Source: Brevibacterium renqingii (lineage in GTDB: Bacteria > Actinomycetota > Actinomycetes > Actinomycetales > Brevibacteriaceae). From it: a stretch of DNA of 64,000 nucleotides. The stretch is taken from assembly GCF_017808105.1 (NCBI RefSeq), contig NZ_JADBHF010000010.1, positions 87,298 to 151,297 on the forward strand, given 5' to 3'. Within the stretch, counting starts at the first letter, position 1. Every line of letters begins with the position of its first letter. The notes under the pieces were generated by a model. It was given only the letters and a program-made list of their open reading frames with translations. It did not search any database and was not told the DNA's origin. Below, piece after piece: positions 41,332 to 50,780 of the stretch. A program made the translations under genes and the position numbers.

Positions 41332-43115
41332 CAGGCCTCGGCGTCGTCGTCTTCCGGCTCGAAGTCCACGCCCGCCTCGGCACGCTGGGCATCGGTGATC
41401 GGTGCCGGTGCCTGGGTCAGCGGGTCGAAGCCGCCGCCGGACTTCGGGAAGGCGATGACCTCGCGGATCGAGTCGACACCGGCCAGCAGGGAGACGATGC
41501 GGTCCCAGCCGAATGCGATGCCGCCGTGCGGGGGCGCGCCGAATTTGAAGGCTTCGAGGAGGAAGCCGAACTTCTCGGCCGCTTCCTCTTCGGAGATGCC
41601 CATGATCTTGAACACGCGTTCCTGGACCTCGGGTCGGTGGATGCGGATGGACCCGCCGCCGATCTCGTTGCCGTTGCACACGATGTCATAGGCGTAGGCC
41701 AGAGCGTTGCCCGGATCGGATTCGAGACTGTCGAGGAATTCCGGCTTCGGCGCGGTGAAAGCGTGGTGAACTGCGGTCCATGCGCCCTCGCCCACGGCGA
41801 CGTCTCCGGCGGCCTGAGCATCAGCGGCCGATTCGAACAGCGGCGCGTCGACGACCCAGACGAATGCCCAGTCGCCGTCCTCGATCAGACCGGTCCGCTC
41901 GGCGATCTCGTTGCGGGCGGCACCGAGCAGCGCGCGGGAGGAGTTCGCGTCTCCGGCGGCGAAGAAGATCGCATCGCCCGGACTCGCTCCGGCGGCGGCG
42001 ACGAGGCCGGCCTTCTCCGTCTCGGAGATGTTCTTGGCCACGGGTCCGGACAGGGCCCCGTCCTCGCCGACGAGCACATAGGCCAGTCCCTTGGCGCCGC
42101 GCTGCTTGGCCCAGTCCTGCCAGCCGTCGAGCTGACGGCGCGGCAGAGATCCGCCGCCGGGATAGACGACGGAGCCGACATAGGGCGATTGGAAGACCCG
42201 GAACGGGGTGTCGGCGAAGAATTCGGTGAGGTTGTGCAGCTCGAGCCCGAAGCGCAGGTCCGGTTTGTCCGTACCGTACTTCTCCAGCGCCTCGTGGTAG
42301 GTGATGTGCGGGATCGGGGTGGTGATCTCGTGTCCGATGAGCTTCCACAGCGCGGTGAGGATCTCCTCGGCCAGGGCGATGACGTCCTCCTGCTCGACGA
42401 AGGAGGCTTCGATGTCGAGCTGGGTGAACTCGGGCTGGCGATCGGCGCGGAAGTCCTCATCACGGTAGCAGCGCGCGATCTGGTAGTACCTCTCCATGCC
42501 TGCGACCTGGAGCAGCTGCTTGAACAGCTGCGGAGACTGCGGCAGGGCGTACCAGGAGCCGGGCCTGAGCCGGGCGGGCACGAGGAAGTCGCGGGCGCCC
42601 TCGGGAGTCGATCGGGTCAGAGTCGGAGTCTCGATCTCGACGAAGCTGTGCGCATCGAGCACCGAGCGGGCCGCCTTGTTGACGTCCGAACGCAGACGGA
42701 TCGCCGCCGCCGGACCCGAGCGGCGCAGGTCCAGGTAGCGGTAGCGCAGACGGGTCTCCTCCCCCACGGTGCCGGAGTCCTCGGCGTGGTCGGAGACCTG
42801 GAACGGCAGAGCCGAAGCCTCGGAGAGCACCGTGACGGCGGTGTCAACGACCTCGATCTCGCCCGTAGGCAGGTTCGGGTTCGTGTTCCCTTCGGGGCGG
42901 ACCGAGACGGTGCCTGTGGCCTTGACCACGGTTTCGTTGCGCAGCTGGTGAGCATCGTCTTCCCGGACGACGACCTGCACGATTCCCGAAGCGTCACGCA
43001 GATCGATGAAGGCCACACCTCCGTGATCGCGACGACGATCGACCCACCCGGTGAGGGTGACGTTTTGTCCTGCGTTCTCGGCTCGCAGGCTTCCGGCTTC
43101 GTGGCTTCGCAGCAC
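41331..43115 (-). CDS. aspS: aspartyl-tRNA synthetase
   Basis: AspS charges tRNA-Asp, and possibly also tRNA-Asn if the organism uses the GatCAB route (not seen here). The 594-residue bacterial-type enzyme has the N-terminal OB anticodon-binding domain ([19 protein letters not shown]), class II motif 2 in [19 protein letters not shown], the GAD insertion domain and motif 3 in FGWDRI near the C-terminus. It starts with GTG, with AAGGAG upstream, 59 bases after hisS. Confidence 0.96.
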   Translation of the reverse strand: MLRSHEAGSLRAENAGQNVTLTGWVDRRRDHGGVAFIDLRDASGIVQVVVREDDAHQLRNETVVKATGTVSVRPEGNTNPNLPTGEIEVVDTAVTVLSEASALPFQVSDHAEDSGTVGEETRLRYRYLDLRRSGPAAAIRLRSDVNKAARSVLDAHSFVEIETPTLTRSTPEGARDFLVPARLRPGSWYALPQSPQLFKQLLQVAGMERYYQIARCYRDEDFRADRQPEFTQLDIEASFVEQEDVIALAEEILTALWKLIGHEITTPIPHITYHEALEKYGTDKPDLRFGLELHNLTEFFADTPFRVFQSPYVGSVVYPGGGSLPRRQLDGWQDWAKQRGAKGLAYVLVGEDGALSGPVAKNISETEKAGLVAAAGASPGDAIFFAAGDANSSRALLGAARNEIAERTGLIEDGDWAFVWVVDAPLFESAADAQAAGDVAVGEGAWTAVHHAFTAPKPEFLDSLESDPGNALAYAYDIVCNGNEIGGGSIRIHRPEVQERVFKIMGISEEEAAEKFGFLLEAFKFGAPPHGGIAFGWDRIVSLLAGVDSIREVIAFPKSGGGFDPLTQAPAPITDAQRAEAGVDFEPEDDDAEA

Positions 43116-43156
43116 CTAGGACTCCTTAGTGATATTGATGTGTCAGCGCCTGAACA

Positions 43157-43162
43157 ATGATA
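43157..43162 (-). promoter_or_regulatory. predicted aspS -10 element
   Basis: TATCAT on the minus strand fits TANNNT and lies 42 bases upstream of the aspS GTG within the short hisS-aspS gap. It would give a second transcription start for aspS-rarA. The -35 region is weak. Confidence 0.4.
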
Positions 43163-43174
43163 GTCGCTTATGAA

Positions 43175-44509
43175 TCAGGCCCTGTACACGCGCGGCCAGA
43201 GGTCGTCTGCGCTCGGCGCCCATGTGGCCGGATCGGCCGGCGTCTGCTCTCCGCTGCGGATGTCCTTGACCTCGTGGCCGGAATCACCGTCGGTGAACCA
43301 CACGAAGGGTATGTTGCGTCGTTCGGCGTAGCGGATCTGCTTGCCGAACTTCGCGGCGCTCGGCGAGACCTCGCACGGGATGTCACGGGCCCGCAGCGCT
43401 GTGGCCACGGCATCGGCCGCGCCGCGACCGTCCTCGTCGGTCACCGCCACGACCACCGCAGAGGGAGTTCCCCGAGTGGCGCGGACACCGGAGTCCTCGC
43501 CGAGGACGAAGGCCATGAGGCGGGAGACTCCGATGGACATCCCGACTCCGGGGTAGTTCTTCTTGCCCACGCTCACGAGCGAATCGTAGCGGCCGCCGGA
43601 GGACACGGAGCCGAGCTCTTCGTGTCCGATCAGCTGTGTCTCATAGACGGCGCCGGTGTAGTAGTCGAGCCCGCGAGCGATCTTGAGCTGCGCGACGACG
43701 ACTCCGGGGGCCCGTTCGTGGGCGGCCCGAAGCAGGGTCGTCAGCGATTCGAGCCCATCGTCGAGCAGCGGGTGCTCCACTCCGAGAGCGCGCACTTCGT
43801 CGGCGAAGGCCGGGGAGGCTGATTCGATGGCAGCCAGCTGCAGGCACAGCCGCTGCTGGCTCTCGTCGGCACCGGCCTCGGCGGCGAGGAGCTTCCCGAC
43901 CTCTTCGGGCCCGATCTTGTCGTACTTGTCCAGGCAGCGCAGCACCGCCTGGATGTCCGTCAGGCCGATGCCGCGGGCAAAGCCTTCGAGGAGCCGGCGA
44001 TCGTTGACGACGATCTTGATGCCCGGCACCCCCAGGGGCGCGAGTCGGGAGAAGGCGTCGGCGACGGCCAGTGGGATCTCGACTTCGAAATGGCCGGGCA
44101 GCTCCGTGTCGGCGATGACGTCGATATCGGCCTGAATGAATTCGCGGTAGCGGCCGGCCTGCGGTCGCTCCCCTCGCCAGACAGGCTGCACGCGAGCCGT
44201 CTTGAACGGGAAGCTCAGCTCATTGGCGTTGTCGGCGACATACCGCGCCAGAGGCACGGTGAGGTCGAAGTGCAGGCCCAGCGGGTTGCGATCGGCACCG
44301 TCGGAGTGCAGGCGGGAGACGGCGAAGATCTCCTTGTCGATCTCCCCGTCCTTCGCCAACTGACTGATCGGTTCGACGGCGCGGTGGTTGAGGGCGGAGA
44401 ACCCGTGCAGGGCGAAGGTGTGCTCGAGGGTGTCGATGATGGCCTTCTCGATCACGCGTTCGGCCGGAAGTCGTTCCGGGAATCCGGACAGACGGGCTGA
44501 CTTCGCCAT
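43175..44509 (-). CDS. hisS: histidyl-tRNA synthetase
   Basis: HisS charges tRNA-His. The 444-residue class II enzyme has motif 1 and 2 elements (DLTVPLARYVADN, RVQPVWRGERPQAGRYREF), the histidine-specific GLDYYTGAVYE and the C-terminal anticodon-binding domain (about 345-444). The ATG at 44507-44509 has AAGGAG. N-terminal sequence KSARLSGFPERLP is shared by actinobacterial forms. It follows an MBL hydrolase gene by 81 bases. Confidence 0.96.
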   Translation of the reverse strand: MAKSARLSGFPERLPAERVIEKAIIDTLEHTFALHGFSALNHRAVEPISQLAKDGEIDKEIFAVSRLHSDGADRNPLGLHFDLTVPLARYVADNANELSFPFKTARVQPVWRGERPQAGRYREFIQADIDVIADTELPGHFEVEIPLAVADAFSRLAPLGVPGIKIVVNDRRLLEGFARGIGLTDIQAVLRCLDKYDKIGPEEVGKLLAAEAGADESQQRLCLQLAAIESASPAFADEVRALGVEHPLLDDGLESLTTLLRAAHERAPGVVVAQLKIARGLDYYTGAVYETQLIGHEELGSVSSGGRYDSLVSVGKKNYPGVGMSIGVSRLMAFVLGEDSGVRATRGTPSAVVVAVTDEDGRGAADAVATALRARDIPCEVSPSAAKFGKQIRYAERRNIPFVWFTDGDSGHEVKDIRSGEQTPADPATWAPSADDLWPRVYRA

Positions 44510-44590
44510 GGTGCTCCTTGCTTTCGGTGCGGTTGCGGTGTGAGGTTCGGATGGTCCGCGGTCCGGCGCTGGCACCGGCGCGGTCGTGGG

Positions 44591-45235
44591 TCAGAAGAAG
44601 GGGTTCGTGGCCAGTTCTCGTCCGACCCGTGACGCTGGACCGTGTCCAGGATAGATGGGAACGTCCGGCAGGGCCGCGAAGGCACGCAGCGAGTCCTGCA
44701 TCGCCCGAGCGTCTCCCCCGGGCAGGTCGACGCGGCCGATGGCTCCGGCGAAGACGACGTCTCCGGTGAAGATGATCTCCTCGGCATCGGCGACGACGCG
44801 CAGCAGCATCGACCCTTCGGTGTGTCCGGGGGCGGAGACGGCCGTGACCGTCAGTCCCGCCACTTCGAAGTTCTCGCCGTCGGCGATGTCGGTCACCTCG
44901 GGCGCCGCCCACCCTTCGACCAGCGGGGCGAGCATCTGCGCGAACTGCGGGCTGAGCGTCGTCGCCGGTCGATCCAGCCGATATCGATCGGCCCCGCCGA
45001 GGTGGACGGGCACATTCCAGCGGGCGAGCACGTTGTTCAGCCCCAGGATGTGGTCCGGGTGGCCATGGGTGAGGAAGATCGCCTGTGGGGCCAGGCCCTC
45101 TTCGGCAAGCAGACGCTCGAGAGCCGGAGCGCAGTCGTAGCCGGAGTCGATGAGTATGCAGTCGCTGCGCCCCTCGGCGCGCACGGCATAGCAGTTGACG
45201 TCGAGGAATTCAGCGTGGGTTGTCAACACATCCAT
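44591..45235 (-). CDS. MBL-fold metallo-hydrolase (glyoxalase II-like)
   Basis: A 214-residue beta-lactamase-fold hydrolase with the zinc motif LTHGHPDH near 56-63, APGHTEGSMLL, the bridging Asp in FTGDVVFAGAIGR and a terminal YPGHGP histidine. These match the glyoxalase II/YcbL subgroup acting on thioesters such as S-lactoylglutathione or mycothiol analogues; the substrate is unknown. The ATG at 45233-45235 has no Shine-Dalgarno, but TAGACT (45247-45242) ends seven bases before it, suggesting a leaderless mRNA. Its place upstream of hisS and divergent to the DUF349 gene recurs in actinobacteria. Confidence 0.9.
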   Translation of the reverse strand: MDVLTTHAEFLDVNCYAVRAEGRSDCILIDSGYDCAPALERLLAEEGLAPQAIFLTHGHPDHILGLNNVLARWNVPVHLGGADRYRLDRPATTLSPQFAQMLAPLVEGWAAPEVTDIADGENFEVAGLTVTAVSAPGHTEGSMLLRVVADAEEIIFTGDVVFAGAIGRVDLPGGDARAMQDSLRAFAALPDVPIYPGHGPASRVGRELATNPFF

Positions 45236-45241
45236 GAGCAA

Positions 45242-45247
45242 AGTCTA
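45242..45247 (-). promoter_or_regulatory. predicted leaderless promoter of the MBL hydrolase
   Basis: TAGACT on the minus strand fits TANNNT, and the expected transcription start seven bases on is the A of the ATG at 45235. No ribosome site is present upstream. The -35 region is weak. Confidence 0.45.
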
Positions 45248-45272
45248 TCCACAGGCTCGCTGATGGTTATGC

Positions 45273-45291
45273 TGGGATAACGTCTATCCCA
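45273..45291. promoter_or_regulatory. operator-like inverted repeat in a divergent promoter region
   Basis: TGGGATA (45273-45279) and TATCCCA (45285-45291) form a perfect 7-base inverted repeat with 5-base spacer, between the divergently transcribed MBL and DUF349 genes. A further half-site, CTATCCA, lies at 45245-45251 next to the MBL -10. A plus-strand TATGCT (45268-45273) adjoining the repeat could be the DUF349 -10. The arrangement suggests repressor or activator binding; the protein is unknown. Confidence 0.5.
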
Positions 45292-45354
45292 CAATCGAGT
45301 GATCGGCGGGTGTGAAGACCTGCCGGTTCGACCGATGGAAACAAGGTGAGAACC

Positions 45355-46707
45355 ATGTCGACCCCGACACCGAAGCCGACCCCCCGCCCGTCATCCCTGC
45401 CCCGCCCGCAGGCGGCACAGGTGGTCAACGCCAGCCATGTCGACCACGACGCCGAGGTGGCCCGCGCGGTGGCGCATGGTCGTGCCGATGCCGACGGCAG
45501 TGTGTTCGTCACCACCCCGGACGGCGAACGCCCCGTCGGTCAGTATCCGGATGCCACCCCTGAAGAGGCTCTCGAATACTTCGCGAAGAAGTACGTCGAA
45601 CTCGTCGAGAGCGCGGTCCTGCTGCGCAATCGCCTCTCCGCCGGCGCCCCGGGCCGCGAGATCGTCTCTGCCGCCACCACCCTGCAGGAATCGCTGCCGG
45701 AGGCCAATGTCGTCGGTGATCTCAAGAACCTGAGTGCGACACTCGACACTCTCATCTCCGATGCCGAGGCCACGGAGTCCCGGCAGGCCGCCCGCGCTCA
45801 GGCCGCGAAGCTCGCCGCCGCCGAGGACCGAGAGGAGCTCGTCGCCGAGGCCGAAGCGCTGGCCAAGCAGGATCCTTCGAAGATCCAGTGGAAGCAGTCG
45901 GGTGCGCGGCTGCGCGAACTCTTCGCGCAGTGGAAGGAAATGCAGCGCAGCGGGCCTCGCCTGCCGCGTTCGGTCGACCAGGAGCTGTGGGGACGCTTCT
46001 CACAGGCGCGGAGCACTTTCGAGCACAAGCGCAAGGAGTTCTTCGCAGAACTCGACAAGCTCAACGCCGAGGGCAAGCGGATCAAGGAGAAGATCGTCGC
46101 CGAGGCTGAATCGCTGTCGGCATCGACCGATTTCCGCTCCGTGTCCCAGAAGTACAAAGAGCTCATGACCCAATGGAAGCGGGCCCCGCGTGCCTCCCGG
46201 AAGGACGACGACGCCCTGTGGGCACGCTTCCGTGCGGCGCAGGACGTGTTCTTCTCCGCCCGGGATGCCGAGAACGCCGCGCTCGATGAGGAGTACAGAG
46301 GCAATCTCGTCGTCAAGGAGCAGCTGCTCAAGAGGGCGCAGGCGCTGCTGCCGATCACGGACCCGGTCGCCGCGAAGAAGGAGCTGCGGGCCATTCAGGA
46401 TGAGTGGGAAGAGGCCGGTAAGGTCCCCCGGGCTGACATCTCACGGATGGAGAACGGTCTGCGTGAGGTCGAGCGTGCCCTGTCCGAGGCCGAGGAGGCC
46501 GCGTGGCAGCGCAGCAATCCGGAGACGAAGGCCCGCACCTCCGGCGCACTGAGCCAGCTCGACGACTCGATTCTCGAGCTCGAGAAGAAGCTCGAAACCG
46601 CTCGTGCCGGCGGTGATGAGAAGACCGTCGCCGAGGCGCAGTCCGCTCTCGACGCTCGCCGTGCCTGGAGGGACCAGGTGGCCCAGACCGCGGCCGAACT
46701 CGACTGA
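45355..46707 (+). CDS. DUF349 domain-containing protein
   Basis: A 450-residue, mostly helical and charged protein with a proline-rich start (1-25), and several DUF349 repeats (about 130-400; e.g. ARLRELFAQWKEMQRSGP, YKELMTQWKRAPRASRKDDD, LRAIQDEWEEAGKVPR). Each shows the Trp-Lys/Glu and Ala-Pro spacing of the family. The role is unknown; the gene is a conserved neighbour of rel in actinobacteria. The ATG at 45355 is preferred over a GTG at 45346 because AAGGTGAG precedes it. Strongly predicted coiled coil in the C-terminal 70 residues. Confidence 0.9.
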   Translation: MSTPTPKPTPRPSSLPRPQAAQVVNASHVDHDAEVARAVAHGRADADGSVFVTTPDGERPVGQYPDATPEEALEYFAKKYVELVESAVLLRNRLSAGAPGREIVSAATTLQESLPEANVVGDLKNLSATLDTLISDAEATESRQAARAQAAKLAAAEDREELVAEAEALAKQDPSKIQWKQSGARLRELFAQWKEMQRSGPRLPRSVDQELWGRFSQARSTFEHKRKEFFAELDKLNAEGKRIKEKIVAEAESLSASTDFRSVSQKYKELMTQWKRAPRASRKDDDALWARFRAAQDVFFSARDAENAALDEEYRGNLVVKEQLLKRAQALLPITDPVAAKKELRAIQDEWEEAGKVPRADISRMENGLREVERALSEAEEAAWQRSNPETKARTSGALSQLDDSILELEKKLETARAGGDEKTVAEAQSALDARRAWRDQVAQTAAELD

Positions 46708-46710
46708 GTG

Positions 46711-46725
46711 AGGCCCTGGCGGCCT
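46711..46725 (+). terminator. weak hairpin after the DUF349 gene
   Basis: AGGCC-CTGGC-GGCCT lies three bases past the stop codon and is followed by a second small palindrome GTCCACAGGAC (46726-46736). No U-tract is present. It could end transcription before the next gene's own promoter. Confidence 0.3.
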
Positions 46726-46780
46726 GTCCACAGGACCTGACGTTCGAGTCCGTACTCGTCCACAGCGCCTGCCACGGCTC

Positions 46781-46827
46781 TTGTCAACGCCTCCATGCTC
46801 GACGATAGTCGGCGTATGGAGGCGTTG
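46781..46827 (+). promoter_or_regulatory. promoter and start codon embedded in a nested palindrome
   Basis: TTGTCA (46781-46786), 17 bases, then GATAGT (46804-46809) form a good sigma-A promoter whose expected start, seven bases on, is the ATG at 46816. A perfect 12-base inverted repeat (CAACGCCTCCAT at 46785-46796, ATGGAGGCGTTG at 46816-46827) flanks an inner CGAC-GATA-GTCG (46800-46811) on nearly the same axis. A dimeric regulator bound here would cover the promoter; in RNA only the second arm would be present, which favours a DNA operator. Confidence 0.6.
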
Positions 46828-47355
46828 TTTCATCTGCGTGACTACGGGTACGAACATCTCACCGAGCTCACCCTCGACGGTCTGCTCATCCGTCTCACCG
46901 AGTCGACCTGGGTGCGCAAGGGCGCGATCCTCTCGCCCGTGGACCGGATGGCGGCCCTGCATTCTATCGTCCCGCCCGGACTGGCCCTCTCCCATGACAG
47001 CGCCTGGTGGGTGCACCGTGGTCTGGGTCGGGCGCCGTCGCCGTTGAGCTTCATCACTCTGCCGCGGCGCCGCTGGGTCGCCGACGACGGTTTCGCAGTC
47101 CATGAGATCGCTCTGGCCGATGACGAGTGGCAGTTCATCGGCCGGCTGCCGATCACTGTGGAGGAGAGGACGCTCTATGACCTGCTCCTCCCCCATCTCC
47201 GGCAGCCGCGATCGCAGTCCGCGCAGATGCTGCGCGGAATCGTCAGGGAGATCCCCGAAGGTCTGGCCTACCGATTCAGGCTCTATCTCGACGCCGTCTC
47301 GCGCCGGCCGTTCGTGGCGCAGATGCGCGCACTCCTCGACGGGCACCGATCCTGA
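46816..47355 (+). CDS. AbiEi-antitoxin-like hypothetical protein
   Basis: A 179-residue protein of unknown function. Segments such as SPVDRMAALHSIVPPGLALSHDSAWWVHRG recall the AbiEi-type (type IV antitoxin-like) or restriction-endonuclease-like hypothetical proteins of actinobacteria, in which a start helical part precedes a domain with an 'alSHxSAaxlhGl' signature; the match is by eye. No AbiEii nucleotidyltransferase partner adjoins it. The ATG at 46816 fits a leaderless start from the promoter at 46781-46809; an ATG at 46795 would add seven residues but has no ribosome site and lies upstream of the expected transcription start. Confidence 0.65.
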   Translation: MEALFHLRDYGYEHLTELTLDGLLIRLTESTWVRKGAILSPVDRMAALHSIVPPGLALSHDSAWWVHRGLGRAPSPLSFITLPRRRWVADDGFAVHEIALADDEWQFIGRLPITVEERTLYDLLLPHLRQPRSQSAQMLRGIVREIPEGLAYRFRLYLDAVSRRPFVAQMRALLDGHRS

Positions 47356-47397
47356 CACAGCCGGAGATCGCCGGAGCACATCGGCGACCGCCTGACA

Positions 47398-47442
47398 CTG
47401 CCGGGTGCCCTCGGAGACGAGCAGCTGCCGGATGCCCTCGGA
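47398..47442. repeat. 18-base direct repeat between convergent genes
   Basis: CTGCCGGGTGCCCTCGGA (47398-47415) recurs as CTGCCGGATGCCCTCGGA (47425-47442), one mismatch, at a 27-base period, in the 91 bases between the plus-strand AbiEi-like gene and the minus-strand rel gene. No hairpin with a T-run is seen in this convergent gap. Origin by slippage duplication is likely. Confidence 0.55.
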
Positions 47443-47446
47443 CCGA

Positions 47447-49744
47447 TCAGCCGCCGGAGATGCGATAGACGTCGAAGACGCCTTCGACCTTGCGCACAGC
47501 CGAGAGCACGGTGTCGAGATGGCTGGCGTCGCTCATCTCGAACACGAACTTCGACTGCGCCACCCGTGCTCTCGAGGTGCCCACGGACGCAGAGAGGATG
47601 TTCACATGCGTGTCGGTGAGCACCTTGGTGATGTCGGAGAGCAGGCCCGACCGGTCGAGTGCTTCGACCTGGATCTGGACGAGATAGATGCCGCTGGTCT
47701 TCTCGCCCCATTCGACCTCGACCATCCGTTCGGGCTCGCGTTCGAGGGAGACGACGTTCGGACAGTCGACACGGTGCACGGACACCCCCGATCCGCGGGT
47801 GACGAAGCCGAGGATCTCGTCGCCGGGAACCGGAGTGCAGCAGCGGGCGAGTTTGACGAGCACATCGTCAACGCCCTTGACGGTCACGCCTTCGGACGAA
47901 GAATGGTGCCCCGATGACTGACCGGTGCGATTGCGCGGCTCCGGAGGCAGCACGACCTCTTCGTCGTCCTCACCGACCTCTTTGGCGAGCAGATCGACGA
48001 CGTGCTGCGCCGAGGACACGCCGTTGCCGATCGCGGCGTAGAGTGCGCTGACATCGGGCAGACGCAGTTCCGTCGCGACTACCTGGAGAGCTTCCTGGCT
48101 CATCAGCGAGGCGGCGGAGATCGTGTGCCTGCGCATCGCCCGAGCCAGCTGTTCGCGACCGTTCTCGATCGCCTCTTCGCGGCGCTCCTTGGAGAACCAC
48201 TGGCGGATTTTGCTGCGCGCACGGGGGCTCTTGACGAACCCGAGCCAGTCGCGGCTGGGGCCCGCGTTCTCGTCCTTCGAGGTGAACACCTCGACCGAGT
48301 CGCCGTTCTTCAGCTCCGTGTCCAGAGCCACGAGACGGCCGTTGACGCGTGCGCCCATCGTCTTGTGGCCCACCTCGGTGTGCACGGCGTAGGCGAAGTC
48401 GATGGGTGTGGCACCGGCCGGCAGACTCATCACATCGCCTTTGGGCGTGAAGACATAGACCTCTTTCGAGTTGACCTCGTAGCGGAGGCTGTCGAGGAAC
48501 TCGTCGGGGTCGCTGACCTCGCGCTGCCAGTCCAGCAGCTGCCGCAGCCAGGCCGCATCGTCAACTTCGCCGGCGTCCGAGACCTTCACCGAGCGTGCGG
48601 TGTTCGACGTCACCGCCTTCGACGATTTGCCCAGGTCCTTGTACTTCCAGTGGGCGGCCACGCCGAACTCGGCACGTCGGTCCATCTCATGGGTGCGGAT
48701 CTGGATCTCGACCGGTTTGCCGTTGGGTCCGATGACCGTCGTATGCAGGCTCTGGTACATGTTGTACTTCGGCATCGCGATGTAGTCCTTGAACCTGCCC
48801 GGCACCGGATTCCACCGGGAGTGGACGATGCCGAGGGTGGCATAGCATTCGCGCACCGACTCCACGAGCACGCGGACGCCGACGAGATCGTAGATGTCGG
48901 CGAACTCGTGTCCGCGCACGACCATCTTCTGGTAGATCGAGTAGTAGTGCTTCGGACGACCTGTGATCGCGGCTTCGATCCCCGATTCCCTGAGTTCGGA
49001 CTGGAGTTCGCTCGACACGGTCGCCAGGTACTTCTCGCGCTCGGGGGCGCGATCGGCGACGAGTCGCACGACCTCGTCGTAGACCTTCGGGTGCAGCACC
49101 TGGAAGGACAGGTCCTCGAGTTCCCATTTGATCGTGTTCATGCCCAGACGGTGGGCCAGCGGGGCGTAGATGTCGAGGGTCTCGCGGGCCTTCTTCGTGC
49201 TCGACGAGGCCGGGACGAATCGCCACGTCCGAGCATTGTGCAGGCGATCGGCGAGTTTGATGACGAGCACCCGGATGTCCTTGGCCATGGCCACGATCAT
49301 CTTGCGCACGGTCTCGGACTGGGCGGCCTGGCCGTAGGTGAGCTTGTCGAGCTTGGTCACCCCGTCGACCATGGCCGCGACCTCGGAGCCGAACTCCTCG
49401 GTCAGCTCGTCGAGCGAATAGGAGGTGTCCTCGACGGTGTCGTGGAGCAGAGCCGCGGCGAGGGTGACCGGGAGCATGCCGATCTCGGCGAGGATGGTCG
49501 CCACAGCGATCGGATGCGTGATGTAGGCGTCGCCGGACTTCCGGGTCTGCCCGCGGTGGGCCTCCTCGGCGACCTTGTAGGCTCGCACGACGAGGTCGAT
49601 GTCCGCTTTCGGATGGTTCGACTGCAGGGCCCGGATCATCGGGCCGAGCACTCGTGGGTAGCCGGGGTTGTTCTGTGCCCTGGCCGCCCACCAGGCTAAG
49701 CGGGAGATGCCTCGCGGACGGCGCGATTCAGCGGACGAAGCCAC
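47447..49744 (-). CDS. rel: bifunctional (p)ppGpp synthetase/hydrolase
   Basis: Rel makes and degrades (p)ppGpp in response to uncharged tRNA on the ribosome. The 765-residue long RSH has an intact HD hydrolase domain ([10 protein letters not shown] near residue 98, and [12 protein letters not shown]), a synthetase domain with [13 protein letters not shown] and [11 protein letters not shown], a TGS domain with [19 protein letters not shown], a helical/zinc-finger region (HRVDCPNV) and a C-terminal ACT domain. Both activities therefore appear functional. The GTG has GAGGAG upstream. It is the last gene of the yebC-ruv-sec-rel row. Confidence 0.95.
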   Translation of the reverse strand: MASSAESRRPRGISRLAWWAARAQNNPGYPRVLGPMIRALQSNHPKADIDLVVRAYKVAEEAHRGQTRKSGDAYITHPIAVATILAEIGMLPVTLAAALLHDTVEDTSYSLDELTEEFGSEVAAMVDGVTKLDKLTYGQAAQSETVRKMIVAMAKDIRVLVIKLADRLHNARTWRFVPASSSTKKARETLDIYAPLAHRLGMNTIKWELEDLSFQVLHPKVYDEVVRLVADRAPEREKYLATVSSELQSELRESGIEAAITGRPKHYYSIYQKMVVRGHEFADIYDLVGVRVLVESVRECYATLGIVHSRWNPVPGRFKDYIAMPKYNMYQSLHTTVIGPNGKPVEIQIRTHEMDRRAEFGVAAHWKYKDLGKSSKAVTSNTARSVKVSDAGEVDDAAWLRQLLDWQREVSDPDEFLDSLRYEVNSKEVYVFTPKGDVMSLPAGATPIDFAYAVHTEVGHKTMGARVNGRLVALDTELKNGDSVEVFTSKDENAGPSRDWLGFVKSPRARSKIRQWFSKERREEAIENGREQLARAMRRHTISAASLMSQEALQVVATELRLPDVSALYAAIGNGVSSAQHVVDLLAKEVGEDDEEVVLPPEPRNRTGQSSGHHSSSEGVTVKGVDDVLVKLARCCTPVPGDEILGFVTRGSGVSVHRVDCPNVVSLEREPERMVEVEWGEKTSGIYLVQIQVEALDRSGLLSDITKVLTDTHVNILSASVGTSRARVAQSKFVFEMSDASHLDTVLSAVRKVEGVFDVYRISGG

Positions 49745-49763
49745 AACATCTCCTCTCTCGGGG

Positions 49764-50780
49764 TCAGACTTCGGAGTGGATCACCGGTGGGACGTCTGCA
49801 TCCCCGTTCTTCAAGCGTAGTTCACGCACGGCCTTCTCCTGCTCCTGCACCGCCGGTTCGTTGGCGCGAAGGAGCGCATAGAGCGGGCTGGCGACGAACA
49901 GCGTCGACGCGGCTGCCACTATCGTACCGATGAACAGCGACAGAGAGATATCGACGAGGGTGCCGGCGCCGAGCAGGAACACTCCGATGAACAGGATCGA
50001 GGCGATCGGCAGCACGGACACCACCGAGGTGTTGATCGAGCGCACCGTCGTCTGGTTCACGCCGAGGTTGACCAGTTCAGAGAACTTCAGCTTGCGCTTG
50101 TCCTGGAATCGGGCAGTGTTCTCGCGGATCTTGTCGAAGACCACGACCGTGTCGTAGAGCGAGAAGCTGAGCACGGTGAGGAAGCCGATGATGGCTTCGG
50201 GGGTGACTTCGAAGCCGGTGGCCGAGTAGATGCCCATGGTCACGATCATCACGGCGAAGAGCCCGACGATGGCGGCGATCGACATCTTCCACGTGCGGAA
50301 GTACAGGGCCATCACGACCAAGGCGATCCCCACGAAGATCACGAGTGCACGGATCATCTTCGAGGTCACGTCCTGGCCCCATTCGGGTCCGACGAAGGTC
50401 GAGGTGACCTCTTGGGGCTCGGCGTCGTAGCCGGCGACGAGCGCGTCGCGGACTTCCTGCATCTGAGCGTCTGTGAGCTGGTTCGTCTCGATCTGCACGG
50501 CCGTGTCGCTCGTCGGCGTCAGTCTGGGTTCGGAGGCGGGGACCACATCGGTGACGATCTTCTCGCCCTTGGCGGCGGAGGTGTCGGTGACGTGGTCGAC
50601 CTGGAACTGCGAACCGCCCTTGAAGGCGATGCCGAAGTTGAATCCGGCGACGAGGGGGACGAGCAGGGAGAGGATCACGAGGACTCCGGCGATTCCCAAC
50701 CACAGCTTCGCCTTGCCGACGAAGGGGATCGATGATTCGCCGCTGTGGAGGCGGTTGCCCCAGGCAAAGAACCGTTTCAC
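49764..50780 (-). CDS. secF: protein translocase subunit SecF
   Basis: SecF with SecD uses the proton motive force to help pull preproteins through SecYEG. The 338-residue protein has TM1 (about 27-47), a periplasmic P-like domain, and five C-terminal helices with [18 protein letters not shown], the [19 protein letters not shown] motif and the [12 protein letters not shown] family segment. The GTG start overlaps the secD stop by four bases. It is followed by rel after 19 bases. Confidence 0.95.
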   Translation of the reverse strand: MKRFFAWGNRLHSGESSIPFVGKAKLWLGIAGVLVILSLLVPLVAGFNFGIAFKGGSQFQVDHVTDTSAAKGEKIVTDVVPASEPRLTPTSDTAVQIETNQLTDAQMQEVRDALVAGYDAEPQEVTSTFVGPEWGQDVTSKMIRALVIFVGIALVVMALYFRTWKMSIAAIVGLFAVMIVTMGIYSATGFEVTPEAIIGFLTVLSFSLYDTVVVFDKIRENTARFQDKRKLKFSELVNLGVNQTTVRSINTSVVSVLPIASILFIGVFLLGAGTLVDISLSLFIGTIVAAASTLFVASPLYALLRANEPAVQEQEKAVRELRLKNGDADVPPVIHSEV

